Of a stretch of DNA of 64,000 nt, positions 34,752 through 42,782 are shown piece by piece. Location of the stretch: the NCBI RefSeq assembly GCF_001421515.1, contig NZ_LMKM01000033.1, positions 1 through 64,000 of the forward strand, given 5' to 3'. A model generated the notes under the pieces. It saw only the letters and a list, made by a program, of their open reading frames with translations. It was not told where the DNA came from and did no database searches. The DNA is from Pedobacter sp. Leaf216 (GTDB taxonomy: Bacteria; Bacteroidota; Bacteroidia; Sphingobacteriales; Sphingobacteriaceae). Positions within the stretch are counted from its first letter, which is position 1. The number at the start of each line of letters is the position of its first letter. The position numbers were made by a program, and so were the translations under genes.

Positions 34752-36158
34752 TTAAGAAATTGATTCTGTTAATGGACTGTTTCTTTCTACATAGATGGCT
34801 TTTTCTTCAACCAACAATGTACCTTGAGAGTATTTCTCATCATGTTGAGAAGCATCAAGTCCTAATTCTTCTTCTTCTTCAGAAACCCTGATCGGATTGA
34901 TAAGGTTAACCAATTTGAAAATCACGAATGATACCACAAAACTGAACAAGATCACTATTACAGCACCTTTTAATTGAGTGATAAAGAAAGTTGGGTTACC
35001 GTAAAACAAGCCATCAGCACCAGCAGCATTCACTGTTTTGGTTGCAAAAACACCAGTTAACAACATACCAACAATACCTCCAACACCATGGCAAGGGAAA
35101 ACATCCAAAGTATCATCCAAACTTGTTTTTTGTTTCCAAGAAACCACAAGGTTTGAAATTACCGCAGCAATGGCACCAATGAATATACTTGATGAAATAC
35201 TTACAAAACCAGCACCAGGGGTAATGGCCACTAAACCAACTACCGCACCGATACAGAAACCTAAAACTGAAGGTTTTTTACCTCTTGCTACATCGAAAAA
35301 CATCCATGATAAACCGGCAGCACCTGCAGCAGTGTTTGTAGTTAAAAATGCTGAAACAGCTAAACTACCTGCACTTAATGCCGAACCTGCATTAAAACCG
35401 AACCAACCGAACCATAGTAAACCAGTACCTATTAATACATATGGAATATTTGCTGGTGGAACTTCTTTATGCTCCAGGTGAGATTTTCTACGTTTCAAAA
35501 CCAATGCACCAGCTAAAGCAGCCATACCTGCAGAAATGTGAACTACTGTACCTCCTGCAAAGTCTAAAACACCCATTTTAAACAGGAAACCTTGTGGATG
35601 CCATGTCCAGTGGGCCAATGGCGAATAAACGAAGATTGCGAATAAAACAATAAATAAGATATACGAGGTAAAACGGATACGTTCTGCAACGGCACCAACC
35701 ACCAAACCTGGTGTAATAATGGCAAACATTAATTGAAACACAGCAAATAAAGAAAGCGGAATAGTTAAATCTGCTCCACCTTGTAAATGTGGTGCTCCTG
35801 AGTTTACACCTTTAAAGAACAGAAATGTTGATGGATTTCCGATAAAACCGCCAATGGTATCACCAAAAGCTAAACTAAAACCAACAACTGTCCATAAAAC
35901 TGTAATTACTCCAGCCGCTACAACACTTTTAATCATGGTAGACAATACATTTTTACGGTGAACCATACCGCCATAGAAAAATGCAAGGCCTGGTGTCATT
36001 AAAAATACAAGCGCAGAAGCGATTAATATGAATGCGATATCTGGCCCACTATACTTGCCTTCGTCGAAATTTGGAAGAAGTGGAATAAATAGAGCGAAAA
36101 TTGCGACGATCATTAATATCGCAAAGGGCGCAAACTGTTTAAAGGAGAATTTACTCAT
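34752..36158 (-). CDS. amt: Amt ammonium transporter
   Basis: A 468-residue ammonium channel with about eleven hydrophobic segments. Signature regions include FLMTPGLAFFYGGMVHRKNVLS, the HTWHPQG-like WTWHPQGFLFKMGVLDFAGGTVVHISAGMAAL and DDTLDVFPCHGVGGIVGMLLTG, carrying the twin pore histidines. The C-terminal tail is cytosolic and acidic (SEEEEELGLDASQHDEKYSQG). A PII regulator gene is not adjacent, unlike many bacteria; a porin gene follows. Nitrogen control of expression is expected but no site was seen. Confidence 0.95.
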   Translation of the reverse strand: MSKFSFKQFAPFAILMIVAIFALFIPLLPNFDEGKYSGPDIAFILIASALVFLMTPGLAFFYGGMVHRKNVLSTMIKSVVAAGVITVLWTVVGFSLAFGDTIGGFIGNPSTFLFFKGVNSGAPHLQGGADLTIPLSLFAVFQLMFAIITPGLVVGAVAERIRFTSYILFIVLFAIFVYSPLAHWTWHPQGFLFKMGVLDFAGGTVVHISAGMAALAGALVLKRRKSHLEHKEVPPANIPYVLIGTGLLWFGWFGFNAGSALSAGSLAVSAFLTTNTAAGAAGLSWMFFDVARGKKPSVLGFCIGAVVGLVAITPGAGFVSISSSIFIGAIAAVISNLVVSWKQKTSLDDTLDVFPCHGVGGIVGMLLTGVFATKTVNAAGADGLFYGNPTFFITQLKGAVIVILFSFVVSFVIFKLVNLINPIRVSEEEEELGLDASQHDEKYSQGTLLVEEKAIYVERNSPLTESIS

Positions 36159-36503
36159 AGTTTTTAGTTTAATTTGTTAGTAGTGTTTAAATAATCGATT
36201 TTTTGGTTATTTATTTTTCTAAAAATACGACATAATGTAATTTTTACACCATAAAAATGAAATATTTTAATAAAAACAGATGATTTTTATAAAGCAAAGC
36301 AAAAAAGACTTCCAAAAATAAAAATAATAAAAATTTAGACAGATTTCAATGCAACTTTTTAATAAAAACAAAATCACATATTAACCATGTTTTATATGAT
36401 TTTACCTAAAATTTATAAAAAATTAGCCTGAAAATGATTACAAAAAGAAAAAACCCATGAAATTTCATGAGTTTTTAAAATAATTATTATAAAATTTAAT
36501 TTT
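36159..36503. other. AT-rich gap upstream of amt
   Basis: A 345-base gap with very high AT and poly-A/T runs. It holds the amt promoter region and, at its right end, the terminator of the next gene. No recognisable operator. Confidence 0.4.
36451..36474 (-). terminator. terminator of the YhcC-like gene
   Basis: A palindrome centred on CATGAAATTTCATG with flanking ACCC/GAGT and a T-run on the minus strand (TTTTTTC). It lies 30 bases after the stop at 36504. Confidence 0.75.
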
Positions 36504-37451
36504 TTAAGAAAAATATGCAGAACCTTGAATTACCCCCCGTTTTTCGATTTCTTTATCCATATAGGTCTGAATTGCGGATTTATTAAGTCCCCAATTGGGT
36601 GCAATTAATAAATCCCAGTCAGAAATGCCAAAAAGTCGCTGAATTACAATATCCGGACGTAAAAGCGGAATCAACTCACAAAGTAAATCTGTATATTCTT
36701 CAAGAGAAAACAGTTTAAAGGGCTCTTTTTTATACTTTGTCCCCATAATAGAACCTTCTACCACATGAAGATGATGAAATTTTACAAACTTAATTTGAGG
36801 AAACCGGTTAATTTCATGAATATAACCCCTCATCTGCTCTCTTGTTTCCCAGGGGAAGCCAAAAATAGTATGCACACACAAATCGAGTTTACTATCTTTC
36901 AATAGTTCTACAGCTGCAACAAATTCGCCATGACTGCAGCCTCTGTTTATCTGATCGAGGGTTTCATCATAGATAGATTCCATGCCCATTTCTAAATCGA
37001 CATCAAAACGATCAGTATAGCTTTCTAATAGAGCTACTTTTTCTGCATCGATACAATCCGGACGTGTACCTACTGCAAAACCGACAATATCTTCGGTATT
37101 GATAGATAATGCTTCATCGTACATCATTTTTAAATAATGTACAGGCGCATAGGTATTGGTATTTGGCTGAAAATAAACGATATACTTATCAGCTCGATAT
37201 GAAGTTTTAGCCCTTAACATGCCTTCGGCAAGCTGATCTTTGATATTAGGATTTTTACGGGAAGGCTCAGGTGTAAAAGAATCTACGTTACAATATGTAC
37301 ATCCACCATACCCCTTGCTTCCATCACGGTTAGGACAGGTAAAGCCGCCATCTACTATAACCTTAAATACACGTTGCCCTTTATACTTCTCGCGTAAATG
37401 CGTTCCATAATTTTTATAACCCTTTATCCCTGAATCTACTAGTGTTCCCAT
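36504..37451 (-). CDS. YhcC-family radical SAM protein (TIGR01212)
   Basis: A 315-residue radical SAM protein of the YhcC/TIGR01212 family. The cluster motif is spread as CPNRDGSKGYGGCTYC (Cys-N11-CxxC), with downstream GFAVGTRPDCID, MGMESIYDETLDQINRGCSHGEF and VHTIFGFPWETREQMRGY. The C-terminal VEGSIMGTKY and LRPDIVIQRLFG are family-typical. Reaction unknown; some relatives affect tRNA or redox. The ATG at 37451 follows a TATTTTTG box (37458-37465) by six bases; a TTG at 37460 is in the box and rejected. Confidence 0.88.
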   Translation of the reverse strand: MGTLVDSGIKGYKNYGTHLREKYKGQRVFKVIVDGGFTCPNRDGSKGYGGCTYCNVDSFTPEPSRKNPNIKDQLAEGMLRAKTSYRADKYIVYFQPNTNTYAPVHYLKMMYDEALSINTEDIVGFAVGTRPDCIDAEKVALLESYTDRFDVDLEMGMESIYDETLDQINRGCSHGEFVAAVELLKDSKLDLCVHTIFGFPWETREQMRGYIHEINRFPQIKFVKFHHLHVVEGSIMGTKYKKEPFKLFSLEEYTDLLCELIPLLRPDIVIQRLFGISDWDLLIAPNWGLNKSAIQTYMDKEIEKRGVIQGSAYFS

Positions 37452-37579
37452 TATTTGCAAAAATACGGTTTTTGTTCGATACGCAGGGTTAGATTTGAGA
37501 GATTAGATGTAAGATTTGAGATTGGGCGTACAATTTGTAGCTGGTAACGATTAGTTCTATAAATTTTGAATTATATTTT

Positions 37580-37796
37580 TCATTTATCAGGCTGCTCACC
37601 AAACATCTTTTCGAAATCTGCTTTGCTTTTTATGTAAGATGAGTAATTCCTTATATTGTAATTGGTCATATAAACTTTGAATTCGGCTTTGTTGCTATAC
37701 TTAGATTTACCCTCGTCATCAATTAGGCTGTAAAATCTATTCCTTTTATCGGGAACTTCATAATAAAGCCCCACCAATATTCTTTAACCACCTCAT
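37580..37796 (-). pseudogene. remnant of the tandem membrane-protein family, copy 6
   Basis: A dead fusion. On the minus strand, 37796 to about 37764 reads ATGAGGTGGTTAAAG..., matching the first codons of copy 3 (MRWLxNxGGAL). After the junction the sequence matches the C-terminal 60 residues of copy 1 (YYEVPxKxNxFYSLxDDxG to FEKMFGxQPDK). The two parts are in different frames and the first closes at once with TGA. No start drives the second part except a TTG. It is the last piece of the array before the radical SAM gene. Confidence 0.8.
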
Positions 37797-38373
37797 TACC
37801 TTTCTCAAAACGTTCCTTAAATTCTTCTTTCGGCATAATGTAAGTTAAGTACTGTTCTACATTATATTTAAATTGATTTTCAGTAATATCAACATTCCAT
37901 CCATCGTCTGAACCTCTGACTTTACTGATTGAATCAGGAAGGTCTTCTCTTACCCTGAAAACAGGTATTGGATTATTAGGAGTACCATAATGATTACTAT
38001 TTAGTTCATCTTTATTGATTGTTATTATTATTCTCTTGCCGCGTAAAGAAGTCGGAAAGGCAAGTCCTTTATCATCAGGATAATTAAAAAAAGTAATCTC
38101 TAAGTACTTTTTCATAGATTTTTCTCTAAAAAAAATTTTGTAAATACTCTCTTGTGGAGATAATAAAGATGTTTTATACTGAGTATCTCTGAAATCTAAT
38201 TGTTCAGGAAATAAAATCCTTAGTTCTACACAATTATCTATATATACAGGAATCGCATTTTTTGAATTATTATCTTTTTTTTTGAAAAGATAGTTAACCC
38301 CATAAATTATTATGGGAAATATGATTAATACACCTACAGCCCAGCCAATTGCTTGTGAGATTTGCTTATTCAT
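37723..38373 (-). CDS. tandem membrane-anchored protein, copy 5 (stop lost)
   Basis: A 216-residue protein of the local family. N-terminal hydrophobic anchor (AIGWAVGVLIIFPIIIYGVNYLF), then a basic linker, a variable central beta region, and the conserved end (YGTPNNPIPVFRVREDLPDS, then VEQYLTYIMPKEEFKERFEKG). Other copies stop right after FEKG/K or FEKTNE. Here the DNA reads GGTAATGAG where the copy 2/3 junction reads GGTAAATGAG, so one A is missing and the frame runs on for about 22 more residues through the dead copy 6. The product may still fold with an extra tail. Confidence 0.75.
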   Translation of the reverse strand: MNKQISQAIGWAVGVLIIFPIIIYGVNYLFKKKDNNSKNAIPVYIDNCVELRILFPEQLDFRDTQYKTSLLSPQESIYKIFFREKSMKKYLEITFFNYPDDKGLAFPTSLRGKRIIITINKDELNSNHYGTPNNPIPVFRVREDLPDSISKVRGSDDGWNVDITENQFKYNVEQYLTYIMPKEEFKERFEKGNEVVKEYWWGFIMKFPIKGIDFTA

Positions 38374-38389
38374 TTACAGATTGAAACTA

Positions 38390-39001
38390 TTATTTCTTTT
38401 CAAACCTCTCCTGAAATTCTTCTTTCGGCATAATGTAGGTTAAATAGGTTAGAACATTATGTTTGTACTGTTGATAAGTAGGTTCTAAGCTTTCATATCC
38501 GTTAACAGAACCTTCACTCTCTGAAGTAATTCGAATTGGTTCATTGATCCCTTTGAAAGTAAAAATAGGGATTGGTCTTTCTTTAGTACCATAGCTAGGA
38601 TCTTTTAAATCATCCTGATTTACCCATCCGGTTATTTTCTTTTTTTCAATTACTGATTCAAAATTCGCATAACTTTGATAGTTAGTATCAAATAAATAAA
38701 TCCTAAAATATTTACTTTCGATAGTCTCGAAAAAAGTAATGTACTGTATTTCTCCAGATAATCCTTTAAAACCAATACCACTAGCCCCCCGCCTATAATG
38801 ATCGAAATCTGTTTTCATATAAATTGGACTGTTGATGTCCGAAACTGGAATCTGAAGATCTATTTTAGAAATTTTACCTATATATAAATTTAAATATTTT
38901 GCTCCATCATTCTTTCTTACAGTAATTTTATTATACAAAAACACAAATAAGGGAAACAATACAAATACACCGACTATCCAGCCTACAGTTTGTTTACTCA
39001 T
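38390..39001 (-). CDS. tandem membrane-anchored protein, copy 4
   Basis: A 203-residue member of the array: N-terminal anchor TVGWIVGVFVLFPLFVFLYN, basic linker, central region, then the conserved DPSYGTKERPIPIFTFKGINEPI and YLTYIMPKEEFQERFEKK. The ATG at 39001 overlaps the end of copy 3 by eight bases, so translation is coupled; a TTG at 39013 is rejected. Its central part differs strongly from other copies, as expected for a diversifying immunity or receptor family. Confidence 0.8.
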   Translation of the reverse strand: MSKQTVGWIVGVFVLFPLFVFLYNKITVRKNDGAKYLNLYIGKISKIDLQIPVSDINSPIYMKTDFDHYRRGASGIGFKGLSGEIQYITFFETIESKYFRIYLFDTNYQSYANFESVIEKKKITGWVNQDDLKDPSYGTKERPIPIFTFKGINEPIRITSESEGSVNGYESLEPTYQQYKHNVLTYLTYIMPKEEFQERFEKK

Positions 39002-39626
39002 TTGTTTTCTCAAAGCGTTCCTTAAATTCTTTTCTTGGCATTACATAAGTAAGGTACATGTACACGTTATAATCGAATTGTTCTGGCGAGGTATCCTTAT
39101 TAATCATCTTACCTTCATTCTTCGTTCCTCTTCCTGGAATGAGAATTGGCCCATTTGCACCTCTTAAGCTAAAGCACATTAAGGGCTTTTCTTTGGTGCC
39201 GTATTCTGTGTTATTGAAATCATCTTTGTTTACTTTGAGCATAACTGTAGAGTCACCTATGTCATTCCAAAAAAGCGTGGTCAAATCTACCATTCCAATC
39301 CTAATGTGCTTTTTGTAGAGTGGCGAATAAATATCTTGGTAACGATAATAGGATAACTTACTGTTGCTTCCTGTCATGTTTTTTCTAACCAACTTAGTTT
39401 CAATTTGTTCGCTTATAAAAGGGTTTTTATCAAACGGCATTTCACTAGTGTTAGGCATTTTAAACTTCAACTCTATAACATTTTCCATATAAGGCTTTAT
39501 AAATGGCTCTACATTATCGTTTTCTTTGATAAAATATTTGTTATAAATAAAGATTATTAAAGGTAAGACTATCATAGCACCAATAATATAGCCTAAAGCC
39601 CCACCCATATTTTGTAACCATCTCAT
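38994..39626 (-). CDS. tandem membrane-anchored protein, copy 3
   Basis: A 210-residue copy: short start MRWLQNMGGAL, anchor GYIIGAMIVLPLIIFIYNK, basic linker, central region, then NTEYGTKEKPLMCFSLRGANGPI and YLTYVMPRKEFKERFEKTNE. It overlaps copy 2 by four bases (ATGA) and copy 4 by eight. The domain order (one helix, then a roughly 170-residue exported or periplasmic domain) is the same in all full copies. Confidence 0.8.
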   Translation of the reverse strand: MRWLQNMGGALGYIIGAMIVLPLIIFIYNKYFIKENDNVEPFIKPYMENVIELKFKMPNTSEMPFDKNPFISEQIETKLVRKNMTGSNSKLSYYRYQDIYSPLYKKHIRIGMVDLTTLFWNDIGDSTVMLKVNKDDFNNTEYGTKEKPLMCFSLRGANGPILIPGRGTKNEGKMINKDTSPEQFDYNVYMYLTYVMPRKEFKERFEKTNE

Positions 39627-39982
39627 TTACCTTTCTCAAAACGTTCCTTAAATTCTTCTTTAGGCATGATGTAGGTTAAGTACTGTTCAACATTATATTT
39701 AAATTGATTTTTAGTAATATCAACATTCCATCCATCTTCTGAACCTCTGATTTTACTGACTGAATCAGGAAGGTCTTCTCTTACTCTAGAAACAGGTATT
39801 GGATTGACCTTTGTTCCATAAGTATCGCAATTATTCAAACATTGTTTTACATATAGCTTGCCAGTGTTTACTCTTGTATCGGGATTATCAATTACATTAA
39901 CTATCCACCCCCCCACATATTTACCAAAAATCAAACCAATACCCAATAAACCAAATGCACCATATTTTAAAAGGTTTTTCAT
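39623..39982 (-). CDS. tandem membrane-anchored protein, copy 2 (chimera)
   Basis: A 119-residue chimeric copy. Residues 1-54 are nearly identical to copy 1 (MKNLLKYGAFGLLG to KQCLNNCDT). It then jumps in frame to the C-terminal segment of copy 5 (YGTK-NPIPVSRVREDLPDS to ERFEKGK). About 100 residues of the central region are missing. It overlaps copies 1 and 3 by four bases each, so it is still placed for coupled translation. Confidence 0.8.
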   Translation of the reverse strand: MKNLLKYGAFGLLGIGLIFGKYVGGWIVNVIDNPDTRVNTGKLYVKQCLNNCDTYGTKVNPIPVSRVREDLPDSVSKIRGSEDGWNVDITKNQFKYNVEQYLTYIMPKEEFKERFEKGK

Positions 39983-40632
39983 TTATCAGGCTGCTTGCCG
40001 AACATCTTTTCGAAATCTGCTTTGCTTTTTACATAGGAGAGATAGTTCCTAGCATTATAGCTGGCTGTATAATCTTTAAATTCTTTCTCAGTTTTATAAT
40101 TAGAATTGCCAATATCATCAACCAAACTATAAAAGCTATTCATTTTCTCCGGAACTTCATAATAGATGATAGGTACTGGTTTCTGCTTAGTACCATACGT
40201 ACCATCAGAGAGTTCATTTTTATTTACCATTGCAATGATGCTAGCACCATTTTGATCAACATCTGAAATAAAAGCATCGTACATTTGGCTATTCTTTGAA
40301 TTACTTGAAAAAAAATAATAAATGCAATAAAATTTATCTGATTTATCATCAAAAAAAACAGAGGTTTGTTTATCTAAATAGGCTGTATTATCAGCTTGCG
40401 AGAGGTTGAATGCACCCTGAACTTTAAAATCATCAAGTTTAATTGTGAAATTTCTCATGATCAAATGCACGGTATCGCAATTATTCAAATATTGTTTTAC
40501 ATATAGCTTGCCATTGTTTACTCTTGTATCTGGATTATCTATAATGTTAACGATCCACCGCCCCACATATTTACCAAATAATAAGCCAAGACCCAATAAA
40601 CCAAATGCACCGTATTTTAAAATGTTTTTCAT
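39979..40632 (-). CDS. tandem membrane-anchored protein, copy 1
   Basis: A 217-residue protein of unknown function, first of the array. N-terminal hydrophobic segment KYGAFGLLGLGLLFGKYVGRWIV, then Asn/Asp-rich linker, central beta-rich region, DGTYGTKQKPVPIIYYEVPEK and the end YLSYVKSKADFEKMFGKQPDK. The YGTKxxPxP motif and the C-terminal Y-Y/TYxxxKxxFxxxF motif recur through the array. It starts four bases after the PAAR-like stop. Position directly behind a PAAR-like effector candidate suggests an immunity role, which is inference. Confidence 0.8.
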   Translation of the reverse strand: MKNILKYGAFGLLGLGLLFGKYVGRWIVNIIDNPDTRVNNGKLYVKQYLNNCDTVHLIMRNFTIKLDDFKVQGAFNLSQADNTAYLDKQTSVFFDDKSDKFYCIYYFFSSNSKNSQMYDAFISDVDQNGASIIAMVNKNELSDGTYGTKQKPVPIIYYEVPEKMNSFYSLVDDIGNSNYKTEKEFKDYTASYNARNYLSYVKSKADFEKMFGKQPDK

Positions 40633-40636
40633 AGAG

Positions 40637-41839
40637 TTATTTTCGAGAAGCAATCACGCCACTACTATTGCTTGAATCTAAGTTGGTTAATTCCTTTCTA
40701 TTATTACGTACTTCTTTAATTAATTCTTTTTTATCTTCCTTATAACTTTTGGCAATGTAATGATTGGTAATTGCCCCTGCCACGCCAAAACCAAAACCAA
40801 CGCCTAAACCAATGCCTATATTTTTAAACTCACCTGCAAAAGTCCTTGTTCCCCAATATGTCATTCTTTCAGCTTGAGCATAAGTTCCTCCCTGATCAAT
40901 CACTTCCCTAATAATAGTTCTGTTTTGGTTGGTGATGACCTCTACAGCCTCTAAACTACCTTTACCTCCTCCTGCAACAGCACCAGCAATTTGATCTCTG
41001 GTTGCACTACTAATCTCGCCTTCTAAATCTTCTTCAGATGAGGCACCTTCATTCGTTAAGGCATCGGTATAGCGACCTTTTTTAAAATCATAGTTACCAG
41101 TAGCATAATCATAAGTACCAGTAGCAATTCCTAAAGATGTACCTAACGGATCTGCCAATCCGCTAAACCCACTTACAAAACCCATCCATAACTGTTGTTC
41201 TAAATGAAGGTTTATTTCCTCATTGTTGTTTTTGGCGAATTTATCAGCCGCCATTTGAGCAATTACAGGACTTATGAACGGCTGTAAAATTCCACCATTG
41301 ATGCAATTCAACATGGATTTTTGCAAGATGGCATTTTGCTTATTAAAGGTAACTTTATTATGATAATTTTCCCATTTGCTACCACTTTCCAAAGTACAAT
41401 CGCAGGCATGGCCACTGGTAAAAAGTCCAACTACTGCCTTAACAGGCTCAACCAACATGGCTGCTGCACCTGCAACGGCAAGAGAACCAACAATTACACC
41501 GGTAGCAGTACTAGAAGCAGCGGCTGCCATACCTGCTAATATTACCCCCGCTGCTCCACCAGTGCCTACAACAGCTGCTACTACTATTACTGCAGCTGCA
41601 ACGCACAAAATTCCAACTGCGAGCCCTGTAAACATTGCACCTAAGCCATTCCAAAATTTAGCAGGAGATTTACAAACAAAGGTTGCACTTAGTTTTTTAT
41701 CTTCTATGTTGAGCCATAGCGCTCCTTTAGATGAAAGAACTGTTCTGGCGCTTCTCGTCATTCCTAACTGTTGCGGTGATGAAACAGTCATCATCGTACA
41801 GTTAATCTTTACACCTGAGGGAAGATATGAACTACTCAT
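40637..41839 (-). CDS. PAAR-like (DUF4280-like) protein with large hydrophobic insert
   Basis: A 400-residue protein. The PAAR/DUF4280-like pattern is split: LPSGVKINC (Cys14), LNIEDKKLSATFVC (Cys56), then after an Ala/Gly-rich hydrophobic insert of about 70 residues (72-140), HACDC (Cys146, Cys148), SKWENYHNKVTF, LNC (Cys179) and the closing NGGILQPF. PAAR tips sharpen VgrG spikes. The C-terminal 200 residues are helical with a Gly-rich hydrophobic run (GIGLGVGFGFGVAGAI) and a Lys-rich end; no known toxin motif is visible, so pore formation is only a possibility. It overlaps the upstream gene by one base (TAATG). Confidence 0.75.
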   Translation of the reverse strand: MSSSYLPSGVKINCTMMTVSSPQQLGMTRSARTVLSSKGALWLNIEDKKLSATFVCKSPAKFWNGLGAMFTGLAVGILCVAAAVIVVAAVVGTGGAAGVILAGMAAAASSTATGVIVGSLAVAGAAAMLVEPVKAVVGLFTSGHACDCTLESGSKWENYHNKVTFNKQNAILQKSMLNCINGGILQPFISPVIAQMAADKFAKNNNEEINLHLEQQLWMGFVSGFSGLADPLGTSLGIATGTYDYATGNYDFKKGRYTDALTNEGASSEEDLEGEISSATRDQIAGAVAGGGKGSLEAVEVITNQNRTIIREVIDQGGTYAQAERMTYWGTRTFAGEFKNIGIGLGVGFGFGVAGAITNHYIAKSYKEDKKELIKEVRNNRKELTNLDSSNSSGVIASRK

Positions 41840-42780
41840 TAATTTATCCTCCTGATTTTATAATCCACAAATACTTCTATATTATTTTTTACAACCTCAT
41901 TGATTGTCATTTGTGCATCTAATAGTACTTCATCAGCTTGGTCGTAGCTGATTTGAATTCGATGGGTGAAATCATAACCATCAAATTTAAAACCGATGCG
42001 GGGTTTATATCTAAGGTCATAAATTTTTTCAAAGTCATTTATATTTAAATTTTTTCTGTTTAAACTACCGGATTTAAGTATAGTTATAGTTTCTGGAGTT
42101 TCGCTCGAGATCGTATTCTCAAAATCCAATTCAATGGGCAGCCTATCAAAAAGCTGCGAATAATAAAGCTTGGTATTATTATTTACCGTAAAGTTTTTTG
42201 ATACAAGATATCGATCAAAAAATAGGTCGAAAAAAGGCCGGATTTGAAAATCCTGAATTAAATTTTCCTGAATGAACTGAGGTTCTGTATTATTCAGATA
42301 TATAAAAATGCTTTTCTTCATTTCATCAGATTGAATGAACGATGTATTTTTTATAACATCTTTCTTAAAAGAATCCCAGTTTTCCCTAATTTGTTCAATA
42401 TTTTCTATTTTATCAATTTTTCCATTAATTGGATTTACTGCGATCAAAGCATTACTTTTTATTAAATCAATCTTACTCATCAGATCGAAACTATCCTGTA
42501 AATATTCCGGTTGGATTTTTACTATTTGATCAACAAGTTTTACATCTACTAAAAGCTGATTTTCCTTAATTATTTTTTCAACCGTATACTCCAATTTTGT
42601 ATCCGCATGGTTTTCAATTATACCATCAACTTTTATAACAACTAATTGTTCACTACGATACCTTGCTTTACCTGCTTTAAAACTGTTATCAGCTATTTTT
42701 TGTTTAGTTGTACTTTCAACATCCTGATGAGTTCTAATTTCAACAGGCTGCTCATCATCAAAAAATTTAAATCTGCTCAT
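41839..42780 (-). CDS. unknown protein between VgrG and PAAR-like genes
   Basis: A 313-residue soluble protein I do not recognise: no signal peptide, no membrane segment, many Lys/Glu and Ile/Asn residues. Notable segments are MSRFKFFDDEQPVEIRTH at the start and ITINEVVKNNIEVFVDYKIRRIN-like strand at the end (split as MTINEVVKNN and IEVFVDYKIRRIN). It begins two bases after VgrG and overlaps PAAR by one base. In contractile injection loci this place is usually taken by an effector-loading chaperone or adaptor, which is the working guess. Confidence 0.65.
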   Translation of the reverse strand: MSRFKFFDDEQPVEIRTHQDVESTTKQKIADNSFKAGKARYRSEQLVVIKVDGIIENHADTKLEYTVEKIIKENQLLVDVKLVDQIVKIQPEYLQDSFDLMSKIDLIKSNALIAVNPINGKIDKIENIEQIRENWDSFKKDVIKNTSFIQSDEMKKSIFIYLNNTEPQFIQENLIQDFQIRPFFDLFFDRYLVSKNFTVNNNTKLYYSQLFDRLPIELDFENTISSETPETITILKSGSLNRKNLNINDFEKIYDLRYKPRIGFKFDGYDFTHRIQISYDQADEVLLDAQMTINEVVKNNIEVFVDYKIRRIN

Positions 42781-42782
42781 AA

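Noticed and set aside
35038-35481. 147-codon open frame opposite amt
   Set aside because: Complement of transmembrane codons of a clear ammonium transporter; no independent support.
41376-41855. 159-codon Ala/Thr/Pro-rich frame opposite the PAAR-like gene
   Set aside because: Mirror of the Ala/Gly-rich hydrophobic insert; composition explained by the real gene.
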